DNA from: CAZGLR01 sp964526635
Lineage (GTDB): Bacteria; Zixibacteria; MSB-5A5; GN15; JAAZOE01
DNA: 26,799 nt
Direction: 5' to 3'
Assembly: GCA_964526635.1 (NCBI GenBank)
Contig: CAZGLR010000037.1
Coordinates: forward strand, 1 to 26,799
A program made the position numbers and the translations under genes. Under the pieces are notes generated by a model. That model worked only from the letters and a program-made list of their open reading frames with translations, was not told where the DNA came from and did not search any database. Numbering within the stretch: position 1 is the stretch's first letter; each line of letters starts with the position of its first letter. This document shows positions 1 to 6,622 of the stretch, one piece after another.

Positions 1-266
1 TTGCTGCCGGCCGATAAACCGATTGCCAGAGTAAGATTCAAATCCGGCTCACCATGATTTTTCAATGATTTGATAATCCGGCAATGGGTCTCTCGTGATG
101 ATATCTCAACGATCTCAGCCACATATGATGTGTCGGTGCCGTCTACCAGGTGAATTCTCTCGCCCGGCTGTAACCTGAGAACCGACGCCAGGTGGCGGGA
201 CTCGTCTTGTTTGAGAATTATCTGATCGCCCGTTTTATCCTCGGGCAGAAAAATAAACGTATGCAT
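1..266 (-). CDS. rsmE: 16S rRNA m3U1498 methyltransferase RsmE, N-terminal part
   Basis: Partial gene: the first 88 codons are present and the rest lies beyond the window edge. The translation begins MHTFIFLPED and contains the RsmE N-terminal PUA-like signature: a DESRHLASVLRLQPGE segment followed by HLVDG (residues about 22-45). RsmE methylates N3 of U1498 in 16S rRNA using SAM; its SPOUT/knot catalytic domain is C-terminal and therefore not visible. The ATG lies two bases after the prmA stop codon, so translation is probably coupled. The order dnaJ-prmA-rsmE is a known arrangement in many bacteria and supports the call. It is probably the last or a late gene of the CIRCE-controlled operon. 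Confidence 0.85.
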   Translation of the reverse strand, partial: MHTFIFLPEDKTGDQIILKQDESRHLASVLRLQPGERIHLVDGTDTSYVAEIVEISSRETHCRIIKSLKNHGEPDLNLTLAIGLSAGS

Positions 267-268
267 GG

Positions 269-1153
269 TTAAAACGAAATAGTATAGGTAATCCATTCAT
301 TCTGCAAACGGGTCGAGTAATTATCGAGACCATGTTCGGCCAATGCTGTTTCGACCGGTGTTCGCTCCGACTGCAGCAGCCCGGATAAAATCAAATATCC
401 GCTCGGCCGAACCATCTTCTTCAATTTCCCCATAATAGGCAGAATGACTTTGCGGATGATATTGACGACAACGATATCATAGGTCATCAAAGACCCCACC
501 GCCGAAAGAGAACCCAATTCGGCCGTGCAGATATTCGCAACGCTATTGAGTACAAAATTCTCCCGGCTGTTTTCGATAGCCAGGGGATCGATATCGAAGG
601 CCTCAACCGAAGCCGCGCCTCTCAAGGCTGCATAAATCCCCAGAATCCCCGATCCGCAACCCAGATCGAGTACCGCCTTTCCGGTTAAATCAAGCTGTTC
701 CAGTTCCGCCAGGCAGCTCTGGCTGGTCTCATGGGTACCGGTCCCGAAGGCCATTTTGGGTTCAATCGTGATGATCGTTTTTCCCTCGAGTGCATCGGTA
801 TTCCACGGCGGTCGTACCACAATCGACTCGCCGATCTCAACCAGCGCCACCGATTGCTGATATGTCTCGATCCAGTCGAGATTTTTAATTGTCCTGCGGG
901 TAATACTCACGTCCGCGTATTTTTCCGAGACATCGCGAAGATATCGTTGCAGCGCATTCAATTTGACATCAATAGATTCTTCGGCAGAAACATAAAAACG
1001 GAGCCCGGTAATCGGGCTTGCTTCCTCCTCTTCCAGCAGCATGCCGGTCGAGATATTTTCTATGATATAATTGGCGACAGCATCGACATCGAGATTATCC
1101 ACGGCGATCCGTATCTCGTGATACTCAAGGATGTCTATGCGGGGATCCGGCAT
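269..1153 (-). CDS. prmA: Ribosomal protein L11 methyltransferase PrmA
   Basis: SAM-dependent methyltransferase that methylates ribosomal protein L11 in the cytoplasm. In the 294-residue product the family signature FGTGTHET is at residues 136-143, SAM motif I (VLDLGCGSGILG) at 161-172, an acidic residue following strand 2 (FDID, about 186-189) and a substrate-side NIIRKVI motif at 231-237. The N-terminal 100 residues fit the L11-recognition domain. The length matches the family. I chose the ATG at 1153, which shares its A with the dnaJ TGA stop (TGATG), preceded by a GGGGGT run; a GTG one codon upstream (1156) is an alternative. Fourth gene after hrcA in the heat-shock operon, followed after two bases by rsmE. 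Confidence 0.93.
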   Translation of the reverse strand: MPDPRIDILEYHEIRIAVDNLDVDAVANYIIENISTGMLLEEEEASPITGLRFYVSAEESIDVKLNALQRYLRDVSEKYADVSITRRTIKNLDWIETYQQSVALVEIGESIVVRPPWNTDALEGKTIITIEPKMAFGTGTHETSQSCLAELEQLDLTGKAVLDLGCGSGILGIYAALRGAASVEAFDIDPLAIENSRENFVLNSVANICTAELGSLSAVGSLMTYDIVVVNIIRKVILPIMGKLKKMVRPSGYLILSGLLQSERTPVETALAEHGLDNYSTRLQNEWITYTISF

Positions 1154-2313
1154 CACACCCCCAGCGATTCCCGCAGCTTTTCGAAGAAGGATTTATTGGA
1201 CTTGGGCGCCTTAAATGAATCCGATTTACCCAGCTCCTGCAGAAGCCGTTTGTCGTTTTCTGAAAGCTTTTTCGGTGTCCATAACTGTACCTGAACCAGT
1301 TGATCACCGCTGCCGTTGCGCCGGAGATAGGGTATCCCCTTACCCCGCAGTCGAAAGACTTTGCCGGATTGTGTTCCCGCCGGAATATTCAGTTCCTCCG
1401 TCCCGCCAATAACCGGTATCTCGATCGCCCCGCCCAGTGCGGCCACGGTAAAAGAAATGGGGATCTGGCAGATAATGTCATTATCGCGCCGGGTAAAAAC
1501 CTCATGTTCCTGCTCAGCAATAATGACAATCAAATCGCCGGGAGGTCCGCCCTGACGGCCGGCATCACCCTTGCCCTCGATGGGTATATAATTGGCCTCA
1601 GCGACCCCGGCGGGAATTTTAACTTCGACCGTTGCCTGATCAGTGACCCGTCCTTCACCGCTGCATTTCGGACACGGTGTCGAGACCACCTGCCCGGAAC
1701 CGTTGCACATATCGCAGGTACCGACATTGATCATCTGCCCGAACAGCGTTCGAGTCATGCGCCGGACCTGCCCGGCGCCCTTGCATTGTGGACAGGTTTG
1801 CTTTCGCGTTCCCGGCGCGGTGCCGTGACCGTCGCATTCGCCGCAAACCGCTTTACGCTTAACCCGAAGTGTTTTGGTAACACCCGAGGCGATCTCCTCC
1901 AGCGTCAATTTAAGACGGACCTGCAGATCCCGGCCGCGATTATGATCACGCCGTCGGCCCCCACCTCCGAACAAATCCTCGAAGCCACCGCCGCCGAAAC
2001 CGCCAAAGTCGCGCATAAAGGCACGCAAGGCATCCGAGAGATCGAAACCCTCGAAGCCATACCCGGCACTGCCAAAGCCGCCTTGTCCACTCACGCCGGC
2101 ATGACCGAACTGGTCATATCGCTGGCGCTTTTGCGGATCTTTGAGGATCTCATATGCCTCGACCGCTTCTTTGAATTTCTCTTCAGCGGTGGCATCACCC
2201 GGATTACGGTCCGGGTGGTACTTCATTGCCAGTTTTCGATAGGCCCGCTTGATTTCCTCTTCATCAGCAGAACGCTCAACATCCAGGACTTCGTAGTAAT
2301 CTCGTTTATTCAT
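1153..2313 (-). CDS. dnaJ: Chaperone DnaJ (Hsp40)
   Basis: Co-chaperone that delivers unfolded clients to DnaK and stimulates its ATPase. The 386-residue product has all type I DnaJ parts: an N-terminal J domain starting MNKRDYYEVL with the HPD motif at residues 33-35, a Gly/Phe-rich linker (GFGGFGGGGFEDLFGGGG), four zinc-binding repeats (CGECDGHG, CPQCKGAG, CDMCNGSG, CPKCSGEG) and the C-terminal peptide-binding domains. An ATG four codons upstream (2325) exists, but the ATG at 2313 has a GGGAG ribosome site just before it and gives the usual family N-terminus. It follows dnaK after about 20 bases and overlaps prmA at the stop codon. Confidence 0.97.
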   Translation of the reverse strand: MNKRDYYEVLDVERSADEEEIKRAYRKLAMKYHPDRNPGDATAEEKFKEAVEAYEILKDPQKRQRYDQFGHAGVSGQGGFGSAGYGFEGFDLSDALRAFMRDFGGFGGGGFEDLFGGGGRRRDHNRGRDLQVRLKLTLEEIASGVTKTLRVKRKAVCGECDGHGTAPGTRKQTCPQCKGAGQVRRMTRTLFGQMINVGTCDMCNGSGQVVSTPCPKCSGEGRVTDQATVEVKIPAGVAEANYIPIEGKGDAGRQGGPPGDLIVIIAEQEHEVFTRRDNDIICQIPISFTVAALGGAIEIPVIGGTEELNIPAGTQSGKVFRLRGKGIPYLRRNGSGDQLVQVQLWTPKKLSENDKRLLQELGKSDSFKAPKSNKSFFEKLRESLGV

Positions 2314-2334
2314 GGTCTCCCGCATGGTGTCGCG

Positions 2335-4257
2335 TTACTTTTTCTCCTCGTCATCAACTACTTCGAAGTCGGCATCAACCGAACCTTCGTCACCACCGCC
2401 GGCATCGCCGTCCGGCTGCGGACCGGCTTCGGCTCCGGGAGCACCCTGTCCGGTACCCGAGGTTTGCTCGTACATCTTTGCGGCCAGCGCGTGCGAGGCT
2501 TTCGTGACGCCCTCGATCGCATCCTTGATCGGCTGAGCATTATCGGAAGTCTGTACTGACTTCAACTTCTCAACCGCATCCTCAATAGCCTTCTTTTCAT
2601 CTTCCGAGGCTTTATCGCCATGTTCTTTCAACAGCTTCTCGGTCGAGTACACCACCTGGTCGGCTTCGTTACGAGCCTGCACCAGTTCCTTTTTTACCTT
2701 GTCTTCCGATTCGTGTACTTCGGCATCCTTGACCATGTTGTTGATTTCATCTTCTGAAAGACCGGAAGAGGCCTCAATCTTAATCTTCTGTTCCTTACCG
2801 GTACCGAGATCCTTGGCCGAGACATGCACGATCCCGTTGGCATCGATATCGAACGTTACCTCAATCTGCGGAACACCGCGCGGCGCCGGTGGGATGCCGA
2901 CCAGATCAAAGCGACCGAGGGTGCGGTTATCCACCGCCATTTCTCGCTCACCCTGCAGGACATGAATCGAAACCGCCGGCTGATTATCGGAGGCTGTCGA
3001 AAAGATTTGTGATTTCTTGGTCGGGATGGTTGTGTTACGATCGATCAGCTTGGTGGTTACCCCACCCAGGGTTTCGATACCCAGCGACAACGGTGTCACA
3101 TCGAGCAGGACAACATCTTTGAGATCGCCGGCCAGCACACCGCCCTGAATAGCCGCCCCAATCGCCACGACTTCATCGGGATTGACACCGCGATGCGGAT
3201 CCTTGCCGAATACCTGCTTGACCATCTCCTGCACTTTGGGCATCCGGGTCATACCGCCGACCAGGATGATCTCATCAATATCGGAGGCATCCAGCCGGGC
3301 GTCTTTAATCGCTTTTTTACACGGTTCAACCGTGCGTTGCAATAAATCATCAACCAGCCCTTCGAATTTCGCCCGCGACAGGGTCAGATCAAGATGGCGT
3401 GGTCCGGACTGATCGGCCGTGATAAACGGCAGGTTGATATTTGTCTGCATCGTTGTCGAAAGCTCGACTTTCGCCTTTTCAGCCGCTTCCTTCAGGCGCT
3501 GCAAAGCCATGCGGTCTTTTCGCAGATCGATGCCATTGTCTTTTTTAAACTCCTCGGCCAGCCAGTTGATAATCCGCTGATCGAAGTCATCGCCACCCAG
3601 ATGCGTGTCGCCATTGGTCGAACGGACCTCGAAGACGCCATCGCCAAGTTCAAGTATCGATATATCAAATGTCCCGCCGCCGAGATCGTAGACAGCGATT
3701 TTCTGGTTTTTTTTCTTATCCAGGCCATAGGCCAGCGAGGCCGCCGTGGGTTCGTTGATAATGCGCAGGACTTCCAGCCCGGCAATACGGCCGGCATCCT
3801 TGGTGGCCTGACGCTGACTGTCGTTGAAATAGGCGGGCACCGTGATCACAGCCTGCTTTACTTCACCGCCCAGATAATCTTCGGCGGTTTTCTTCAAGGT
3901 TTGCAGGATCATCGCCGAAATTTCCGGCGGAGCGTATTGCTTATCGTCGATTTGTACCCGGCAGTCGCCATTGTCGGCCGCAACAACCTGGTAGGGCACA
4001 ATCTTTTCTTCAGCCGACACCTCTTCATGCCGCCGGCCCATAAACCGCTTTATCGAAAAAATGGTCTTTTCAGAATTGGTTATCGCCTGCCGTTTAGCCG
4101 GCGCGCCAACCAGACGCTCACCATCTTTGGTGAATGCGACAATCGATGGTGTCGTACGGCCGCCTTCGGCATTCGGTATTACCACCGGATCGCCGCCTTC
4201 GAGGACCGCGACACATGAATTAGTTGTACCGAGATCTATGCCAATTACCTTCGCCAT
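2335..4257 (-). CDS. dnaK: Chaperone DnaK (Hsp70)
   Basis: ATP-dependent Hsp70 chaperone, 640 residues, the usual length. The nucleotide-binding domain opens with GIDLGTTNSCVAV (phosphate 1 loop, about residues 5-17) and contains DLGGGTFDIS (phosphate 2, about 192-201) and the adenosine motif region ILVGGMTRMP. The interdomain linker VVLLDVTPLSLGIE precedes the substrate-binding domain, and the C-terminus is a Gly/Ala/Pro-rich tail ending in DADFEVVDDEEKK, as in bacterial DnaKs. It lies 17 bases after grpE and just upstream of dnaJ in an operon headed by HrcA and a CIRCE site, so heat-shock derepression is expected. Confidence 0.98.
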   Translation of the reverse strand: MAKVIGIDLGTTNSCVAVLEGGDPVVIPNAEGGRTTPSIVAFTKDGERLVGAPAKRQAITNSEKTIFSIKRFMGRRHEEVSAEEKIVPYQVVAADNGDCRVQIDDKQYAPPEISAMILQTLKKTAEDYLGGEVKQAVITVPAYFNDSQRQATKDAGRIAGLEVLRIINEPTAASLAYGLDKKKNQKIAVYDLGGGTFDISILELGDGVFEVRSTNGDTHLGGDDFDQRIINWLAEEFKKDNGIDLRKDRMALQRLKEAAEKAKVELSTTMQTNINLPFITADQSGPRHLDLTLSRAKFEGLVDDLLQRTVEPCKKAIKDARLDASDIDEIILVGGMTRMPKVQEMVKQVFGKDPHRGVNPDEVVAIGAAIQGGVLAGDLKDVVLLDVTPLSLGIETLGGVTTKLIDRNTTIPTKKSQIFSTASDNQPAVSIHVLQGEREMAVDNRTLGRFDLVGIPPAPRGVPQIEVTFDIDANGIVHVSAKDLGTGKEQKIKIEASSGLSEDEINNMVKDAEVHESEDKVKKELVQARNEADQVVYSTEKLLKEHGDKASEDEKKAIEDAVEKLKSVQTSDNAQPIKDAIEGVTKASHALAAKMYEQTSGTGQGAPGAEAGPQPDGDAGGGDEGSVDADFEVVDDEEKK

Positions 4258-4274
4258 TAGCTTCGCTCCTCCCT

Positions 4275-4931
4275 CTATGTACCAGATTCATTCTCGTTTT
4301 CAGTATCGTTGACGCCCTGACCGGGTCCGGAACTAACGATCACCCGCGCATGTCGCAACACTCGCGAGTCCAGTTTATAACCCCTCTGCAGCTCCTGGGC
4401 AACAACGCCTTCGGCATATTGATCCGACGGCTGCTGCATCATCGCTTCATGCTGATTGGGATCAAAGGGGCTGCCAACTGCTTCAATAGGAGTAACGTTC
4501 TCTTTACGCAAAAGTTCGGTCAACTGATTATAAATCAACTCGACACCCTTGCGGTAGGAATCAAAATTGTTCTCGGAGGCGTTCTTAACCAGCGCCCGCT
4601 CGAAATTATCGAGTATTTCTATCAACTCTCGAAGCAGGCGGGCATTGGCGGATTTAACTACTTCGGAAAATTCGCGGGCAGTCCGTTTTTTGTAGTTATC
4701 GAACTCCGCGGCCAGACGCAGATATCGCTCCGATTCTGTTTCCTGCTTTTCATCAATGCTGTTTTGCGTTTTTTCTTCGACATCATTCGTCCGAGGTGAA
4801 TCCGCTTCGTTTCCGGATGCACCATCTTCTATATCAATATCAATTGGACCATCTGCAGGTGCATCCTCGGCCGAGGATGTGTCTGCCTGTGGCTCTTCAT
4901 GGACATCTTTATTCGTCTCGTTTTTCTTCAT
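4275..4931 (-). CDS. grpE: Nucleotide exchange factor GrpE
   Basis: Homodimeric factor that releases ADP from DnaK. The 218-residue product has an acidic, probably disordered N-terminal extension (about residues 1-65, rich in E, D and S), a long coiled-coil helix containing RYLRLAAEFDNYKKR, and the C-terminal beta domain with the family signature VGSPFDPNQHEAM followed by QELQRGYKL and LRHARVIVS. I chose the ATG at 4931 because a GGAG lies eight bases upstream; a TTG two codons earlier (4937) is less likely. It starts 17 bases after the hrcA stop and is followed 17 bases later by dnaK. Confidence 0.96.
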   Translation of the reverse strand: MKKNETNKDVHEEPQADTSSAEDAPADGPIDIDIEDGASGNEADSPRTNDVEEKTQNSIDEKQETESERYLRLAAEFDNYKKRTAREFSEVVKSANARLLRELIEILDNFERALVKNASENNFDSYRKGVELIYNQLTELLRKENVTPIEAVGSPFDPNQHEAMMQQPSDQYAEGVVAQELQRGYKLDSRVLRHARVIVSSGPGQGVNDTENENESGT

Positions 4932-4948
4932 TTCCAAAACTCCGCTGC

Positions 4949-5983
4949 TTATTTCTCCTGAAAGGCACGGCTTAACTGCCTGGCGGCATACTGTACAAGT
5001 GATACGAGGCGAGCATATGGCATGCGGGTTGGACCGATGATGCCAATCGTACCGGTAGTCGTCCCGGCCGAATACTGGGCCGACACAACCGAGCAGTTTT
5101 GAATTTCGGCGGCGTGATTTTCCCCACCGATAGTAATCACCAGCCCGCTCTGGCCGCCCTCCACGTCCTTGAGTGCTTTTATCAAACCGGTCTTTTCTTC
5201 GAGAAATGTCACGATTGTCTGAAGTTTCTCCCGGTTGGCAAATTCCGGTTGATTGATGATATACTGCCGACCGCCGATTTTGATCTGGTCCGCTTCAAGT
5301 GAATGCCATATCTCAGAATCACCGTCGAGAAAAAGTTTAAGCAATTTCGGGGCACCGCCGGAATATTTCAGGCGCTCCCGGATAGTACTGCGAATCTGCC
5401 CCAGATTTAATCCCGCCAGCTTTTCATTCAATGCCTGGGCCATCTGCAGTAGTTGTATCTGGTCCAGCTCAGCCTCGACCTCAACCAGGATAGTCCGGGC
5501 CAGACCCGACTTCAGGACCAATACGACCAGGACCTTGTCGGAAGCCATCTGGATCAGTTCAATCCGCGAAAGCACCGACTCATCCATGCGCGGCGCCAGC
5601 GTGACACCAAGCTGACTGGACAAATCAGCAAGTATGCGGGTGGTCTGCTCCAGGATTGTCTCGATACCGCCCTTGCTGATACCGACGGCGCTGTCGATCA
5701 TCTGACGGTCAGCCTCGGTTATCTCCTCCTGGCGCAAAAGCATATCGACAAACAGCCGATACCCGGAATCGGTCGGCACACGACCGGCCGATGTATGCGG
5801 CTGCCGAACTAATCCCATTTCCTCCAAATCCTGCATAGTATTCCGGATAGTGGCCGGCGAAATACCCAGATCAAATTTGGTCGCAATTGCCCGCGAACCG
5901 ACCGGATCGGCGGAATTGATATAATGCGTAATCAATGATGCCAATACCTTCCGTTCGCGTTCGCCAAGGTTCTCAAAAGCCAT
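4949..5983 (-). CDS. hrcA: Heat-inducible transcription repressor HrcA
   Basis: Repressor that binds CIRCE operators and shuts off class I heat-shock genes at normal temperature; its activity depends on GroEL in characterised systems. The 344-residue product starts MAFENLGERERKVL and has the N-terminal winged-helix region (DPVGSRAIATKFDLGISPATIRNTMQ spans about residues 28-53), then VRQPHTSAGRVPTDSGYR, which is highly typical of HrcA, and a C-terminal regulatory domain ending with IIGPTRMPYARL. The ATG at 5983 has a GAGG six bases upstream. A GTG 14 codons earlier would put coding sequence inside the operator, so I reject it. First gene of the operon, with a CIRCE site about 36 bases upstream, so it is self-regulated. 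Confidence 0.97.
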   Translation of the reverse strand: MAFENLGERERKVLASLITHYINSADPVGSRAIATKFDLGISPATIRNTMQDLEEMGLVRQPHTSAGRVPTDSGYRLFVDMLLRQEEITEADRQMIDSAVGISKGGIETILEQTTRILADLSSQLGVTLAPRMDESVLSRIELIQMASDKVLVVLVLKSGLARTILVEVEAELDQIQLLQMAQALNEKLAGLNLGQIRSTIRERLKYSGGAPKLLKLFLDGDSEIWHSLEADQIKIGGRQYIINQPEFANREKLQTIVTFLEEKTGLIKALKDVEGGQSGLVITIGGENHAAEIQNCSVVSAQYSAGTTTGTIGIIGPTRMPYARLVSLVQYAARQLSRAFQEK

Positions 5984-6018
5984 GCTAATCCTCAAGTATA
6001 TAACGGGATAGATTGCTA

Positions 6019-6045
6019 TCAGCACTCTATCCCGAGGAGTGCCAA
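6019..6045. promoter_or_regulatory. CIRCE operator (HrcA binding site)
   Basis: Inverted repeat TCAGCACTC, nine-base spacer, GAGTGCCAA. Against the CIRCE consensus (TTAGCACTC, N9, GAGTGCTAA) 16 of 18 arm positions match, and the spacer length is exact. It lies directly downstream of the predicted -10 element and would cover the transcription start of hrcA, the usual arrangement for repression. Confidence 0.95.
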
Positions 6046-6074
6046 AATCTATTGATCAGAGACGACCCTGTCAA
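6046..6074 (-). promoter_or_regulatory. Sigma70-type promoter of the hrcA operon
   Basis: On the minus strand a perfect -35 TTGACA (6069-6074), a 17-base spacer and a -10 TAGATT (6046-6051, four of six consensus bases). The -10 touches the CIRCE operator, so start of transcription near 6039 would fall inside it. The untranslated leader would be about 55 bases. Confidence 0.85.
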
Positions 6075-6123
6075 CCATATTTTAACAAAGATGGTCGTGA
6101 ACAGTTCCGATCAGGTAATCGGT

Positions 6124-6453
6124 CTAAAACTGCATTTGGGGAGGTTTGCCGGACTCTTCTTTTTTGTTATCCTTTTTGGTCGAATCCGGCTTGGGGACGG
6201 TTACTTTCTTTTTGGTCTCATGGCGATCATCGATGCCGTTGTTGTTGCGATCGATGAAGTCGTTATAGGTTTTTCGGGTGTTGTCCTGACTCTTGTTCTG
6301 ATTCTTATTCTTATTCTTATTCTGGTCGGGAACGGGTGTTGTCTGTCTGGTTGAATCAGGGTCTTTTTTCGATTTATCTATCGCGCCCAACGGACCCGTA
6401 AGGAAGGCCGCGATCACAATCAAAGCAAGTATGTAAGAAAACCGTCTCATCAT
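6124..6453 (-). CDS. Small exported Lys/Asn-rich protein with a calcium-loop-like motif
   Basis: I do not recognise a family. The 109-residue product starts MMRRF and has a signal peptide (hydrophobic residues about 6-24, likely cleavage after LGA). The mature part is hydrophilic and low in complexity, with an NKNKNKNQNK stretch encoded by a hexamer microsatellite. In its middle a single FIDRNNNGIDDR segment matches the D-x-N-x-N-G-x-D-D pattern of calcium-binding loops in dockerin-like and thrombospondin type 3 repeats. Calcium binding is inference from this motif alone. It is preceded by a well-formed promoter whose expected start lies only two or three bases before the first ATG. The second ATG (6450) is an alternative start. 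Confidence 0.6.
   Translation of the reverse strand: MMRRFSYILALIVIAAFLTGPLGAIDKSKKDPDSTRQTTPVPDQNKNKNKNQNKSQDNTRKTYNDFIDRNNNGIDDRHETKKKVTVPKPDSTKKDNKKEESGKPPQMQF
6301..6323 (+). repeat. Hexamer microsatellite, ATTCTT x 3.8
   Basis: Three perfect copies of ATTCTT plus five bases of a fourth. Read on the minus strand it encodes the alternating Asn/Lys stretch of the small exported protein. Being in multiples of three for whole units, slippage by a unit would change length by two residues without breaking the frame. Confidence 0.85.
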
Positions 6454-6461
6454 ATAACTTT

Positions 6462-6490
6462 AGTATAACGTTGAAGTTCATTGCCGCCAA
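6462..6490 (-). promoter_or_regulatory. Predicted promoter of the small exported protein gene
   Basis: Minus strand -35 TTGGCG (6485-6490), 17-base spacer, -10 TATACT (6462-6467, five of six consensus bases). The expected start is near 6455, two bases from the first ATG, with no room for a ribosome site, so a leaderless transcript is possible. Confidence 0.55.
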
Positions 6491-6528
6491 CAAAAATCTC
6501 GTAGCGGTTACTCAATCCCTTTTATACA

Positions 6529-6565
6529 GGAGGAGAACCTCCAGAACTGCTCCGGTGTTCCGGAG
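6529..6565. other. Two adjacent short stem-loops in an intergenic region
   Basis: GGAGG-AGAA-CCTCC (6529-6542) and CTCCGG-TGTT-CCGGAG (6550-6565) are perfect stems with four-base loops. They follow the stop of the DUF4384-type gene on the minus strand. Neither has a clear U-tract, so they may attenuate or protect a 3' end rather than act as classic terminators. The rest of 6454-6622 shows nothing I can name beyond the promoter above. Confidence 0.45.
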
Positions 6566-6622
6566 GAACTCTCCCTTGAGGAACGGCCGGTCGACATGCG
6601 TCCGGCAGAAAAACTCTCTTCG

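Noticed and set aside
1300..2559. Long plus-strand open frame (about 419 codons) opposite dnaJ and the end of dnaK
   Set aside because: It is the antisense shadow of conserved chaperone genes whose motifs are unambiguous; its translation has no recognisable domain and no ribosome site.
3394..4218. Plus-strand open frame opposite dnaK
   Set aside because: Antisense of the DnaK ATPase domain; the open frame follows from codon bias of the real gene.
5984..6025. N-terminal extension of HrcA by 14 residues from a GTG
   Set aside because: It would place coding sequence over the CIRCE operator and predicted transcription start; the ATG at 5983 has a ribosome site and the normal HrcA N-terminus.
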